From an uncultured Blautia sp. (GTDB lineage Bacteria; Bacillota; Clostridia; Lachnospirales; Lachnospiraceae): a stretch of 47,961 nucleotides of DNA. The position numbers and the translations under genes are program-made. The DNA is taken from positions 1 through 47,961 of the forward strand of contig URXG01000012.1 in NCBI GenBank assembly GCA_900551715.1, read 5' to 3'. The notes under the pieces are model-generated. The model had not been told where the DNA came from and did no database searches. It worked only from the letters and a program-made list of their open reading frames with translations. This document shows positions 8,267 through 16,715 of the stretch, in pieces (the first letter of the stretch is position 1; each line of letters starts with the position of its first letter).

Positions 8267-9124
8267 TTATTTATTAAGGAAAGAAAGGTCAATCTCTCCA
8301 TCGAACACTGTGGTAGCCGGACCGGTCATGTATACCAGATTTTCCTGGCGGTTCCAGAGAATCTGGAGATCTCCACCAAGAAGCTTCACTGTGACAGGAG
8401 TGTCTTCTTCTACCAGTCCGTTCAGTGTGGAAGCTACTGCAACAGCACAGGCACCTGTACCGCAGGCAAGGGTTTCACCGGAACCACGTTCCCATACACG
8501 CATCTGGAGGGTGTGGCGGTCAATGACTTTGACAAATTCAGTATTGATTCTGTCCGGAAAAGCGATATGATTCTCGAACTGTGGCCCGATCTTCTCAATT
8601 TCAAGAGTATCCAGCTCATCCATATAGACGATGGCATGAGGATTGCCCATAGAAACAGCGGTAATATTGTATGTAGTTCCGTTTACATCCAGAGGTTTGT
8701 TGATGACCTGTTCGGAAGTGGAAACTACAGGGATCTGTCTGGCAGTAAGAATGGGAGATCCCATGTTTACTTTTACCAGGGCAACCTTACCGTCTTTGCC
8801 AAGAGTCAGATCCAGGTATTTGATGCCACTTTTGGTGGCAACAGAAATGTTGGTTTTGTTGACGATACCGTAGTCATAAACATATTTGGCAACGCAGCGG
8901 ATACCGTTTCCGCACATGGCTCCCTGGGAACCGTCCAGGTTGTACATATCCATCTCGCAGTCAGCGATGTCGGATGGTTTGATCAGGATCAGTCCGTCAG
9001 AACCGATGCCGAAGTGACGGTCACTGACGAATCTGGCTACTGCAGCCGGATCAGTGACAGTTTCTTTGAAGCAGTTTACATATACATAATCGTTTCCGAT
9101 ACCATGCATCTTGGTGAATTTCAT
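8267..9124 (-). CDS. dapF: Diaminopimelate epimerase
   Basis: PLP-independent cytosolic epimerase converting LL- to meso-diaminopimelate, supplying lysine and the peptidoglycan cross-link residue; this fits the DAP-type MurE at 27 kb. The 285 residues are full length. The two catalytic cysteines are in MCGNGIRC and ACGTGAC, and the N-terminus (KFTKMHGIGNDYVYV) is typical. AAGGAGG sits just upstream of the ATG. It lies 185 bases downstream of hydF on the same strand, with a leader hairpin between, so it may have its own promoter. No other dap gene is in the window. Confidence 0.96.
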   Translation of the reverse strand: MKFTKMHGIGNDYVYVNCFKETVTDPAAVARFVSDRHFGIGSDGLILIKPSDIADCEMDMYNLDGSQGAMCGNGIRCVAKYVYDYGIVNKTNISVATKSGIKYLDLTLGKDGKVALVKVNMGSPILTARQIPVVSTSEQVINKPLDVNGTTYNITAVSMGNPHAIVYMDELDTLEIEKIGPQFENHIAFPDRINTEFVKVIDRHTLQMRVWERGSGETLACGTGACAVAVASTLNGLVEEDTPVTVKLLGGDLQILWNRQENLVYMTGPATTVFDGEIDLSFLNK

Positions 9125-9167
9125 AAATTTCCTCCTTAATAATCTGTTTTATAGTCTCCCCGTATGT

Positions 9168-9198
9168 TTCAGGACACCTGCTTCAGACAGATGTCCTG
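9168..9198 (-). promoter_or_regulatory. Hairpin in the dapF leader
   Basis: TCAGGACA pairs perfectly with TGTCCTGA around a 15-base centre that can pair further (CTG/CAG). It lies 44 bases upstream of dapF and has no T run, so it is unlikely to be a terminator. It does not resemble a lysine riboswitch. Role unknown. Confidence 0.35.
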
Positions 9199-9309
9199 AT
9201 TTCACTGAATCAGTATAATGAAAAATTGTTATAGATCTGTGAAAACAATACAAAAATTATATCATATTAAAACGATTCCATGTAGGAGAAATTTTACCGG
9301 ATACATTAT

Positions 9310-10539
9310 TTACAGAATCAGTTTCTGCATTTCCGGGAAAGGCTCCAGACTGCGTTTCAGGATACCTGTCATCTGGGCGATAGCGATGCCGTAATTGGTA
9401 ATTGGGACATTCTGATCCTGACAACAGGCGATACGGTATTTCATTTCGCGTTCATTCAGCATACAGCCTCCGCAGTGGATTACCATTTTATAGGAAGTAA
9501 CATCATCCGGGAATTCAGTTCCGGAAGTAAATTCAAAGACAGGTTCCTTACCTGTGTATTCTCTGATCCATTTAGGAAGCTTATAAGTGCCGATATCATC
9601 ACACTGGCGGTGATGGGTACATCCCTCAGAGATCAGGATACGGTCACCGTCCTTCACAGTGGAAAGGGCATTTACCCCCAGAAGTTGTGCGTCCATCTCC
9701 CCCTTGTAACGGGAAAAGAGAATAGAGAAAGAAGTAAGTGTGATATCTTCCGGAGTGTCTTTGGAGACTCTGGCAAAAGCCTGGCTGTCAGTAACTACCA
9801 GCTTTGGTTTAATGCCCTGTGAACGGAAAAGCTCAAGGGTAGATTTCAGTTCAGTATCCCGTACCACCAGTGAAAGTCCACCACGTTCCAAAACAGCACG
9901 AATGGTTTGCTGCTGGGGAAGGATCAACCTGCCTTTTGGGGCTGCCTTATCAATGGGAACTACAAGAATTACCAGATCTTCCGGATTGATAAGATCTCCG
10001 ATGAGAGGGTATTTATGGGAATCTTCTGGTTTCATGGAGGCAATTTTTTCTTTCAGCTCATGAATATTCATGTTTGCTGCCACACTAACCAAGACTTCTT
10101 CTTTTCTGGTGGAAAAAGCCAGGTCATATACTTCCTGGTCTGTCAGCAGATCAATTTTGTTATAAACGATCAGATAAGGGATTTTCTTGTGGATAAATCT
10201 GCTGATCAGTGCATAATCTGCGTCAGTTTTGCCTGTGGTGCTGTCTACGATCAGAATAGCAATGTCTGTTTTATTCAGGACCTGGTAGCTCTTTTTTACA
10301 CGAAGGGCACCAAGTTCCCCTTCGTCATCAATCCCTGGTGTGTCGATGATCATTACCGGTCCCAGTGGAAGAAGTTCCATGGTTTTGTAAACAGGGTCTG
10401 TGGTGGTTCCCTTTACAGAGGATACGATAGCAAGATCCTGTCCGGTGATAGCGTTGATCACACTGGATTTTCCGGCGTTACGTCTGCCGAAAAAGCTGAT
10501 ATGTACACGTTCTGAAGCTGGTGTCTGGTTCATTCCCAT
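9310..10539 (-). CDS. hydF: [FeFe]-hydrogenase H-cluster maturation GTPase HydF
   Basis: Scaffold GTPase on which the 2Fe subcluster is assembled with HydE and HydG before transfer to HydA. The 409 residues begin with a TrmE-like GTPase domain: P-loop GRRNAGKSS, switch II DTPGIDD and NKID. Next come a dimerisation region and a C-terminal domain with the iron-sulfur ligands (Cys and His in EGCTHHRQC; HCGGC near residue 355). The start has GGAGG eight bases upstream. HydE, HydG and the hydrogenase are not in the window. The gene implies H2 metabolism in an anaerobe. Confidence 0.96.
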   Translation of the reverse strand: MGMNQTPASERVHISFFGRRNAGKSSVINAITGQDLAIVSSVKGTTTDPVYKTMELLPLGPVMIIDTPGIDDEGELGALRVKKSYQVLNKTDIAILIVDSTTGKTDADYALISRFIHKKIPYLIVYNKIDLLTDQEVYDLAFSTRKEEVLVSVAANMNIHELKEKIASMKPEDSHKYPLIGDLINPEDLVILVVPIDKAAPKGRLILPQQQTIRAVLERGGLSLVVRDTELKSTLELFRSQGIKPKLVVTDSQAFARVSKDTPEDITLTSFSILFSRYKGEMDAQLLGVNALSTVKDGDRILISEGCTHHRQCDDIGTYKLPKWIREYTGKEPVFEFTSGTEFPDDVTSYKMVIHCGGCMLNEREMKYRIACCQDQNVPITNYGIAIAQMTGILKRSLEPFPEMQKLIL

Positions 10540-10572
10540 AATTATTGCCTCCTTTTGGCTCTTGTTGAGAAG

Positions 10573-10603
10573 ATTATATCATGTTTTGGCATATAAAGGG
10601 CAA
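10573..10603 (-). promoter_or_regulatory. Probable promoter of hydF
   Basis: On the minus strand, TATAAT (10578-10573) is preceded by TTGCCC (10603-10598) with a 19-base spacer, which is longer than ideal. It starts 34 bases upstream of the hydF ATG. Confidence 0.4.
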
Positions 10604-10621
10604 AGCTTTTAAAAGTATTGC

Positions 10622-10649
10622 TTGTTTTTTCTGAAGTTTATGATACAAT
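10622..10649 (+). promoter_or_regulatory. Probable promoter of the amino acid ABC transporter operon
   Basis: TTGTTT (10622-10627) and TACAAT (10644-10649) with a 16-base spacer, about 70 bases upstream of the binding-protein start. An overlapping TATGAT is an alternative -10 box. Confidence 0.45.
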
Positions 10650-10720
10650 AAAAATCATATACGAGGAAATATGCAGGATTGATGCATAAATATTCCCGGA
10701 AGAACGAGGAGGAAAAGAAT

Positions 10721-11578
10721 ATGAAACTTAAGAAAATTATGGCACTTGCTCTCAGTGCAGCAATGGTTCTTTCCATGTCAGCAACTGTATTTGCAGATGA
10801 TAAGGTAGAGACAGTAACAGAAGGTAAACTTACAGTTGCAACCAGCCCGGACTTTGCTCCATATGAATTCTATTCTATCGATGATGAAGGAAACCCTACA
10901 CTGTCCGGTTTTGATATGGATCTGGCTCAGTACGTCGCAGATAAGATGGGACTGGAACTGGAAGTTATTCCTATGGACTTTGACGGTGTAATCAGCGAAC
11001 TTGCCCAGAAGAACGTAGACCTTGGTATGGCTGGTCTTTCTCCTGATCCGGCTCGTGAAGATGCTATGGACTTCTCTGATCTGTACTATAAGGGCGGACA
11101 GTCTTTCGTATCTGTAAAAGACAAAGCAGATCAGTTCAAATCTCTGAAAGATGCTAATAATAAAGATTACTCCATCGGAGCACAGACTGGTTCTATCCAG
11201 CTTGATCTTGCAAACAAAAACACTCCGGATGCAGACATCGTTTCTCTTCCGAAGGTTACAGACCTTATTTCTGAACTCATGACCGGTAAGATGGACGGTG
11301 CGTTCATCGAAACAGCTGTAGCAGAAAGCTATCAGAAGAACTATCCGGATCTTCAGATCCTCTTTGATGTTCCATATGATTCAGAAGGTTCTGCGATTGG
11401 TGTATCCAAAGGAAACGAAGCTCTTCTTAAGGCTGTAAACAAAGCAATTAACGAAGCTCTGGATGATGGTTCTATGGATAAATTCATTGCAGACGCTACA
11501 GAGCTTGCTGCAGGACAGACTTACGAAGGAACACTGGATGATAGCGGTGCAGTTCCGGAAGCTGACGATGCAGAATAA
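10721..11578 (+). CDS. Polar amino acid ABC transporter substrate-binding protein
   Basis: Extracellular solute receptor of the importer formed with the next two genes. The 285 residues start with a signal peptide (Lys-rich start, hydrophobic core to about 25, ending VFADD). The family 3 fold follows: LTVATSPDFAPYEF, GFDMDLAQYVADKMG, the conserved G-L-SPDPAREDAMDFSD segment and IGAQTGSIQ. GAGGAGG precedes the ATG; the upstream ATG at 10682 is rejected for lack of a ribosome site. No lipobox cysteine is present, although Gram-positive binding proteins are usually lipoproteins, so the anchor is unclear. The ligand is probably a polar amino acid such as cystine or glutamine. Confidence 0.9.
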   Translation: MKLKKIMALALSAAMVLSMSATVFADDKVETVTEGKLTVATSPDFAPYEFYSIDDEGNPTLSGFDMDLAQYVADKMGLELEVIPMDFDGVISELAQKNVDLGMAGLSPDPAREDAMDFSDLYYKGGQSFVSVKDKADQFKSLKDANNKDYSIGAQTGSIQLDLANKNTPDADIVSLPKVTDLISELMTGKMDGAFIETAVAESYQKNYPDLQILFDVPYDSEGSAIGVSKGNEALLKAVNKAINEALDDGSMDKFIADATELAAGQTYEGTLDDSGAVPEADDAE

Positions 11579-11614
11579 TTTCTGAACCCTGTGTTATATC
11601 AGAAATAAAATCGG

Positions 11615-11643
11615 ATTCCTCCCCTTTTTATGGGGGAGGAATT
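11615..11643 (+). terminator. Intra-operon stem-loop after the binding protein
   Basis: ATTCCTCCCC pairs with GGGGAGGAAT around a short T-rich loop. Only a weak T-rich tail follows. Placed between the receptor and permease genes, it probably reduces read-through or protects the upstream message, giving more receptor than permease. Confidence 0.55.
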
Positions 11644-11716
11644 ATTGCTGTTTATATGTTTATTCTGTTTTTTTAAATAATAGTATTTAATTTATTACAC
11701 AATGAAAGGAGTTTAT

Positions 11717-12502
11717 ATGGACGGCTTTATTAATTTATCTAATTTCAGTAAAATTGCCCCTTATGCACAGCTGTTCAGACAGGGACTTCTGGTTACCGTC
11801 CTGCTGTCTGTATTTACTGTTCTGATCGGTTTTGTGCTTGCACTGGTTCTTGCGCTGATGCGTATGTCCAACGTTCGTCCATTCCGTTTTCTTGCAGTAG
11901 ACGGAAAGGGACATTTAAGGGAAGGTGGACCGCTGGTGTGGATTTCCAAATTTAATCCACTTTCTTTCCTTGCAACTGCTTATGTAGAGATTCTTCGTTC
12001 AACACCTGTTCTGGTACAGATCTTTATTATTTATTATGGTGTGTTTGGACTGATCGATCTTCCATCTTTCCAGTTGTTTGGATTTATCAAATTCAACCGT
12101 TTCTTCCCGGGTGTTGTAGCTCTGGGAATGAACTCAGGAGCATACCTCTGTGAGATCATCCGTGCAGGTATCCAGTCTATTGATCAGGGTCAGACAGAAG
12201 CAGCACGTTCCCTTGGACTTTCACAGACAATGAACCTTCGTTACATTATTCTTCCTCAGGCACTGAAAAACATTCTTCCTGCTATTGCCAACGAATTCGT
12301 TGTTATCATCAAGGAATCAGCAATTACCTATACAATTGGTGTACAGGATATCATGTCTGCTGTAAACGCAGTCAAAGGTGCTACATTTATTATCCTGGAG
12401 CCTCTGCTGGTAGCTACGGCGATTTATTTCTGCCTGTGCTTCCCGACTTCCAAACTGATTGCATATTTTGAAAGGAGAATGAGCCATGGCGACAAGAGAT
12501 GA
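11717..12502 (+). CDS. Amino acid ABC transporter permease (HisM/GlnP type)
   Basis: Membrane subunit of the importer. The 261 residues hold hydrophobic segments at about 20-45, 80-110, 125-150 and 210-245. The ATPase-contacting EAA loop is intact (TEAARSLGLSQTMNLRYIILPQALKNILP; shown in pieces EAARSLGLS and LPQALKNILP). LRSTPVLVQIF is characteristic of polar amino acid permeases. The start at 11717 has AAAGGAG six bases upstream; ATG 11702 overlaps that site and is rejected. The 3' end overlaps the ATPase gene by 17 bases. It most likely works as a homodimer, since one permease gene is present. Confidence 0.92.
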   Translation: MDGFINLSNFSKIAPYAQLFRQGLLVTVLLSVFTVLIGFVLALVLALMRMSNVRPFRFLAVDGKGHLREGGPLVWISKFNPLSFLATAYVEILRSTPVLVQIFIIYYGVFGLIDLPSFQLFGFIKFNRFFPGVVALGMNSGAYLCEIIRAGIQSIDQGQTEAARSLGLSQTMNLRYIILPQALKNILPAIANEFVVIIKESAITYTIGVQDIMSAVNAVKGATFIILEPLLVATAIYFCLCFPTSKLIAYFERRMSHGDKR

Positions 12503-13265
12503 CAGTCTGATCCAGGTACATGATCTTAAGAAACATTATCACAGAGGGGCCATCAAGGCTCTGGATGGTGTGACAGTAGATATCAACAAAGGCGATGTTA
12601 TGGTAGTGATCGGACCATCCGGTTCCGGTAAATCAACATTTCTCCGGAGTCTGAATCTTCTGGAGGAGCCTACAGGTGGAGAAATCATCTTTAATGGTGT
12701 GGATATTACCAAAAAGAAATACAAAGATGCTTCCGGCAAAACTGTCAAACTGGATATTGATAAGCTTCGCCAGAAAATGGGAATGGTATTCCAGCACTTT
12801 AATCTTTTTCCACATAAGACCATTCTGGAAAATATGACACTGGCACCAATGAAGGTGAGAGGTGTGTCCAAAGAAGAAGCAGAGAAAAAGGCGCTGGAGC
12901 TTCTGGACAGAGTCGGTCTGAAAGACAGAGCTGATGCGTATCCGATCCAGCTTTCCGGTGGTCAGAAACAGCGAGTAGCTATTGTAAGAGCTCTTGCCAT
13001 GGAACCGGAAGTAATGCTTTTTGATGAACCTACTTCTGCACTTGATCCGGAAATGGTTGGTGAAGTTCTGGATGTTATGAAAGAACTGGCAGAAGAAGGA
13101 ATGACCATGGTAGTTGTTACACACGAAATGGGATTTGCCAGAGAAGTAGGAAACAGAGTACTGTTTATGGCTGACGGACAGTTGATTGAACAGGGGACTC
13201 CGGAAGATATTTTTGAAAATCCAACCAATCCTCGACTTAAGGAATTTTTATCTAAGGTATTATAA
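12486..13265 (+). CDS. Amino acid ABC transporter ATP-binding protein (GlnQ type)
   Basis: Cytoplasmic ATPase that powers the importer. 259 residues with Walker A GPSGSGKST, Q-loop VFQHFNLFPH, signature LSGGQKQR, Walker B VMLFDEPTSALD and H-loop VVTHEM. The order and the GMTMVVVTHEMGFAREV segment match the GlnQ/HisP subfamily. The ATG has GAAAGGAG upstream, inside the end of the permease gene, so expression is coupled. Against the usual family there is a ~12-residue insert (KKKYKDASGKTV) before the Q-loop. A terminator follows directly. Confidence 0.95.
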   Translation: MATRDDSLIQVHDLKKHYHRGAIKALDGVTVDINKGDVMVVIGPSGSGKSTFLRSLNLLEEPTGGEIIFNGVDITKKKYKDASGKTVKLDIDKLRQKMGMVFQHFNLFPHKTILENMTLAPMKVRGVSKEEAEKKALELLDRVGLKDRADAYPIQLSGGQKQRVAIVRALAMEPEVMLFDEPTSALDPEMVGEVLDVMKELAEEGMTMVVVTHEMGFAREVGNRVLFMADGQLIEQGTPEDIFENPTNPRLKEFLSKVL

Positions 13266-13266
13266 A

Positions 13267-13300
13267 AAAAGTGACCGGAGTGTTCCGGTTGCTTTTTCTT
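13267..13300 (+). terminator. Rho-independent terminator of the amino acid transporter operon
   Basis: AAGTGACCGGA pairs with TCCGGTTGCTT (two G-T pairs) around a three-base loop, then T-rich sequence; it starts directly after the ATPase stop codon. Confidence 0.85.
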
Positions 13301-13340
13301 GAATTTACTGAAATATATGAGAAAGAAGGGCAATTGTATC

Positions 13341-14780
13341 ATGACAGCAGAGAAAAAGTCTGCATTGCAGACCATTGAGGACAAAAAAGAACTGATCACA
13401 GAAGTGGCTGACAAAATATGGGAATATGCGGAGCTTTCCCTTCAGGAATTTAAATCAGCTGCTCTCTACTGTGAAGTACTGGAACGTGAAGGATTCCAGG
13501 TGGAAAAAGGTACCAGTGGAATTGAGACTGCTTTTAAGGCATCTTATGGACAGGGACGCCCCTACATTGGTGTTCTGGCAGAATATGATGCTCTGTCAGG
13601 ACTTTCACAGGAAGCAGGCAAAACAGAACGTAAAGAGATTCATCCGGGAGGCACAGGACATGGATGTGGACATAACCTCCTGGGGGCAGGTGCATTTGGT
13701 GCAGTACTTGGTATTAAGGCTTATCTGGAAAAAACAGGAACTCAGGGAACAGTACTTTTTTATGGCTGTCCCGGTGAAGAAGGCGGAGCTGCCAAGGCTT
13801 TCATGGCAAGAGACGGTGTATGGAAAGATCTGGACGCAGCTCTTACCTGGCATCCGGAAGATGTGAATGAAGTTGCCACAGGTTCTTCCAATTCCTGTAT
13901 TCAGGTACAGTACAAATTTACAGGTACTGCCTCTCATGCGGCAGGAGCCCCGGAAATGGGCAGAAGTGCCCTGGATGCAGTGGAGCTTATGAATATAGGG
14001 GTACAGTTCCTGAGAGAGCATATGAGCGATAAGGCAAGGATACATTATGCAATCACAGATGCAGGCGGCTGCAGTCCCAACGTGGTTCAGCCCAGGGCAA
14101 GTGTCCTTTACATGGTCCGTTCCAACCATGTGGCAGAGGCGGTGGAGCTTCAGAAACGTGTGGACAAGATCGCAGAGGGTGCAGCCCTTATGACAGAGAC
14201 TACTTTTGAGAGAAAATTTATTGACGGTCTTGCAGACACTGTCAGTAATTTTTCTCTGGAAAGAGTTCTCTATAAAAACTTTAAAGAACTTGGTGTTCCG
14301 ACTTATACAGAGGAAGAAAACAAATATGCAGACACTCTGGCAGACACTTATGATCACAGTGCAGTACCAGGAGTAGCAGCAGAATATGATCCGGAGGCAA
14401 AGGAAAAGGTCATAAAGATGCAGAAGGAATATGGACATGCCATGAATGGTTTTCTGACACCTCTGTATCAGGGAGAAGCCTTCAAAGCGGGTTCTACCGA
14501 TGTAGGAGATGTAAGCTGGCTGACACCTGTCGGACAGATCCATGTGGCTGCATGGCCTAATGGCTGCCCTGGTCACAGCTGGCAGAGTGTTTCCTGTGAC
14601 AGGACAGAGATCGGTCATAAAGCAGCCCTGCATGCAGCAAAAGTACTGGCAGGTGCTGCCATGGATCTTTTTGCTGATCCACTACTTCTCAGAGAAGCAA
14701 GGGAAGAATTTGAAAAGAGAACAGTGTCAGGCTATGTATGCCCGATTCCCCAGGATGCAGTGCCGGTGATCCCGGACTGA
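13341..14780 (+). CDS. M20 family amidohydrolase, AbgB-like
   Basis: Zinc-dependent hydrolase cleaving an N-acyl or aminobenzoyl amide from an amino acid. The 479 residues match AbgB (p-aminobenzoyl-glutamate hydrolase subunit B) in length. M20D metal ligands are visible: Cys and His in GHGCGHN, the Glu pair in PGEEGG, His in TWHPED and a late His in CPGHSW. The dimerisation domain lies in the middle (FTGTASHAAGAP). The start at 13341 has AGAAGGG upstream; the TTG at 13299 and ATG at 13317 lack a site. It follows the transporter operon after a terminator. A link, with imported conjugates or peptides being hydrolysed, is only inferred. No AbgA partner is next to it. Confidence 0.85.
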   Translation: MTAEKKSALQTIEDKKELITEVADKIWEYAELSLQEFKSAALYCEVLEREGFQVEKGTSGIETAFKASYGQGRPYIGVLAEYDALSGLSQEAGKTERKEIHPGGTGHGCGHNLLGAGAFGAVLGIKAYLEKTGTQGTVLFYGCPGEEGGAAKAFMARDGVWKDLDAALTWHPEDVNEVATGSSNSCIQVQYKFTGTASHAAGAPEMGRSALDAVELMNIGVQFLREHMSDKARIHYAITDAGGCSPNVVQPRASVLYMVRSNHVAEAVELQKRVDKIAEGAALMTETTFERKFIDGLADTVSNFSLERVLYKNFKELGVPTYTEEENKYADTLADTYDHSAVPGVAAEYDPEAKEKVIKMQKEYGHAMNGFLTPLYQGEAFKAGSTDVGDVSWLTPVGQIHVAAWPNGCPGHSWQSVSCDRTEIGHKAALHAAKVLAGAAMDLFADPLLLREAREEFEKRTVSGYVCPIPQDAVPVIPD

Positions 14781-14824
14781 TGAAGGACCTCTGCTAAAGA
14801 GGAAATTTACAAAAATCAGTTAAA

Positions 14825-14876
14825 AAAAGAACCAGTACCTGGAATATCAGTAGAATTCCGGGAAACTGGTTCTTTT
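14825..14876. terminator. Convergent terminator between the M20 hydrolase and the CBS protein
   Basis: AAAAGAACCAGT pairs with ACTGGTTCTTTT, with a further inner pairing (ACCTGGAAT with ATTCCGGG). T runs exist on both strands, longer on the minus strand. A second hairpin CTGAGAA/TTCTCAG at 14891-14909 overlaps the 3' end of the CBS gene. Confidence 0.85.
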
Positions 14877-14899
14877 GTGTTATGTGGAGTCCTGAGAAG

Positions 14900-15367
14900 C
14901 TAGTTCTCAGAAGAGTCATTCTCTGCTTCCTGTGCTTGTGCTGCTTTCTCTCTCAGATAACTTAATTCTTTCATTTCTTTGTAGCAGTACTTGATAATCT
15001 CCTTACGGGTGATGATACCGATAAAGTAACCCTGATCATCAATAACCGGAACGTAGTTCTGATTAATAGCACGATCCAGAAGATCCTCCATGTCAGCATC
15101 TGCATGAACCGGCTTGTAGGTAGCTCTCCGGGGAATCGCCATAATGGAAACATCCTCCATATCCTTAATATCTGTAAGATGCATACGCTTGATGCCCCAC
15201 AGAAGGTCACCTTCGGAAATGGTACCTGTGTATCGCCCATCCTTGCTGAGAAGGGGGATACATGAGAACTTGCGGTGCTCCATCTTTTCTACAGTCTGTC
15301 TTAAGGTTTCATCTTCAAATATATAAGCAACTTCACTTTTGGGTGTTAAAAAAAATAAAATGTTCAC
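14900..15367 (-). CDS. Two-CBS-domain protein
   Basis: 155 residues made almost wholly of a CBS pair, a module that usually binds adenine nucleotides and senses energy state. CBS1 covers about 10-65 (FEDETLRQTVEKMEHRKFS, then IPLLSKDGRYTGTISEGDLLW). CBS2 covers about 75-135 (ADMEDLLDRAINQNYVPVID, then GYFIGIITRKEII). A Glu/Ala-rich tail follows. I chose the GTG at 15367, giving the N-terminus (M)NILFFLTPKSEVAYIFED, with a GAGGT site nine bases upstream; the ATG nine codons further up has no site. The partner enzyme or transporter is unknown. It is downstream of asnA but has its own promoter. Confidence 0.83.
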   Translation of the reverse strand: MNILFFLTPKSEVAYIFEDETLRQTVEKMEHRKFSCIPLLSKDGRYTGTISEGDLLWGIKRMHLTDIKDMEDVSIMAIPRRATYKPVHADADMEDLLDRAINQNYVPVIDDQGYFIGIITRKEIIKYCYKEMKELSYLREKAAQAQEAENDSSEN

Positions 15368-15415
15368 TATAAGTACCTCGCTCTTTCTTATCAATGATAA
15401 TAAATTGCTATAGAT

Positions 15416-15444
15416 ATGATAGTATGAAGGTACCCTGATGTCAA
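15416..15444 (-). promoter_or_regulatory. Sigma-A promoter of the CBS-domain gene
   Basis: Minus strand: consensus TTGACA (15444-15439), 17-base spacer, TATCAT (15421-15416); 48 bases upstream of the GTG start. Confidence 0.7.
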
Positions 15445-15504
15445 TAAGATGAATTATTAAATTTTGGTGAAAAATACCTATAAACAGAAGATATATGTAT
15501 TATA

Positions 15505-16512
15505 TTACAGCAGATTTACTCCTTTTTCTTCTGCTTCTCTGCGTACTTCTTCCGGCCAGATAGAGACATGTACTTCGCCGATATGGGCTTTGCGGAGGAA
15601 GAACATACAGATTCTGGACTGCCCGATACCGCCTCCGATGGTGTATGGAAGCTCTGCGTTCAGAACTGCCTTCTGGAATGGAAGTTCACGACGGTCATTG
15701 CAGCCTGCTTCTGTCAGCTGTCTGTCAAGGGATCCTTCATCAACACGAATTCCCATGGAAGAAAGTTCCAGAGCAATATCCAGTACAGGATAGTACACAA
15801 GGATATCTCCATTCAGTTCCCAGTCGTCGTAGTCCGGTGCGCGTCCGTCATGGCGCTCACCATTGGTAAGGGTTTTACCTACCTGCATAAGGAAAACAGC
15901 CCCTTTTTCTTTGACGATCTTGTATTCTCTTTCCTTTGGAGTAAGGTCAGGATACATATCTACCAGTTCCTGTGTGGAGACAAAAACAATCTCCTTAGGC
16001 AGGAATTCTTCGATGTAATCATACTGTACAGCCATGTATTTCTCTGTTTTGCGGAGCACACTGTAGATGGCACGTACAGTGTTGATCAGTGTTTGCATGG
16101 TACGTTCTTCTTTGCTGATGATTTTTTCCCAGTCCCACTGGTCTACGTAAACAGAGTGAATATTGTCCAGATCTTCATCACGACGGATAGCGATCATATC
16201 TGTATACAGGCCCTCTCCATGGGCAAAGCCGTATTTCTTAAGTGCATAACGTTTCCATTTGGCAAGGGAGTGTACGATCTCAGCGTTTTCTTCCTGACCT
16301 TTGATATCAAAGCTTACAGGACGTTCCACACCGTTCAGGTTGTCATTGAGACCTGAGGATGGGGATACGAATACAGGTGCAGATACACGAAGCAGGTTTA
16401 ATTTCTGGGCAAGTGTCTGCTGGAAAAAGTCTTTGACGGTTTTGATTGCAACCTGGGTATCATGAAGGTTCAGATCCGACTGATAACCTGCAGGGATTTT
16501 TATTTGTTCCAT
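15505..16512 (-). CDS. asnA: Aspartate-ammonia ligase (AsnA)
   Basis: ATP-dependent synthesis of asparagine from aspartate and ammonia, cytosolic, with a class II tRNA-synthetase-like fold. The 335 residues are full length. Recognisable segments are VSAPVFVSPSSGLNDNLNG, the ALKKYGF region, YVDQWDWEK and the C-terminal motif PYTIGGGIGQSRICMF. AGGAGG lies eight bases before the ATG. It has its own promoter, with a perfect palindrome near the transcription start. Confidence 0.97.
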   Translation of the reverse strand: MEQIKIPAGYQSDLNLHDTQVAIKTVKDFFQQTLAQKLNLLRVSAPVFVSPSSGLNDNLNGVERPVSFDIKGQEENAEIVHSLAKWKRYALKKYGFAHGEGLYTDMIAIRRDEDLDNIHSVYVDQWDWEKIISKEERTMQTLINTVRAIYSVLRKTEKYMAVQYDYIEEFLPKEIVFVSTQELVDMYPDLTPKEREYKIVKEKGAVFLMQVGKTLTNGERHDGRAPDYDDWELNGDILVYYPVLDIALELSSMGIRVDEGSLDRQLTEAGCNDRRELPFQKAVLNAELPYTIGGGIGQSRICMFFLRKAHIGEVHVSIWPEEVRREAEEKGVNLL

Positions 16513-16537
16513 GAGATGTCCTCCTAATTACACATAG

Positions 16538-16554
16538 TTGGGGTCTGACCCCAA
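16538..16554 (-). promoter_or_regulatory. Palindrome at the asnA transcript 5' end
   Basis: TTGGGGTC and GACCCCAA form a perfect 8-bp inverted repeat around one base. It lies just downstream of the predicted asnA start of transcription, so it could be an operator or a 5' mRNA hairpin. No regulator is identified. Confidence 0.5.
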
Positions 16555-16565
16555 TGTCAAAACTC

Positions 16566-16594
16566 ATTATAGCAAGAAAAACTTCTCATTGCAA
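16566..16594 (-). promoter_or_regulatory. Sigma-A promoter of asnA
   Basis: Minus strand: TTGCAA (16594-16589), 17-base spacer, consensus TATAAT (16571-16566), giving a leader of about 45 bases. Confidence 0.75.
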
Positions 16595-16715
16595 TTTTTC
16601 TTTGACAGGAACTGCTATAATTTTTGTCTTGTAAGATCCGGAAAAAACATATACAATCAAAGTACGAAACAATTTGCAGGTATTATTTATTGTTCAGAAA
16701 ACAAGGAGGGATACT

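Noticed and set aside
16612..16622. TTGACA close to a TATAAT upstream of the zinc-ribbon gene
   Set aside because: The two hexamers are only 8 bases apart, too close for a promoter, and I found no better-spaced partner.
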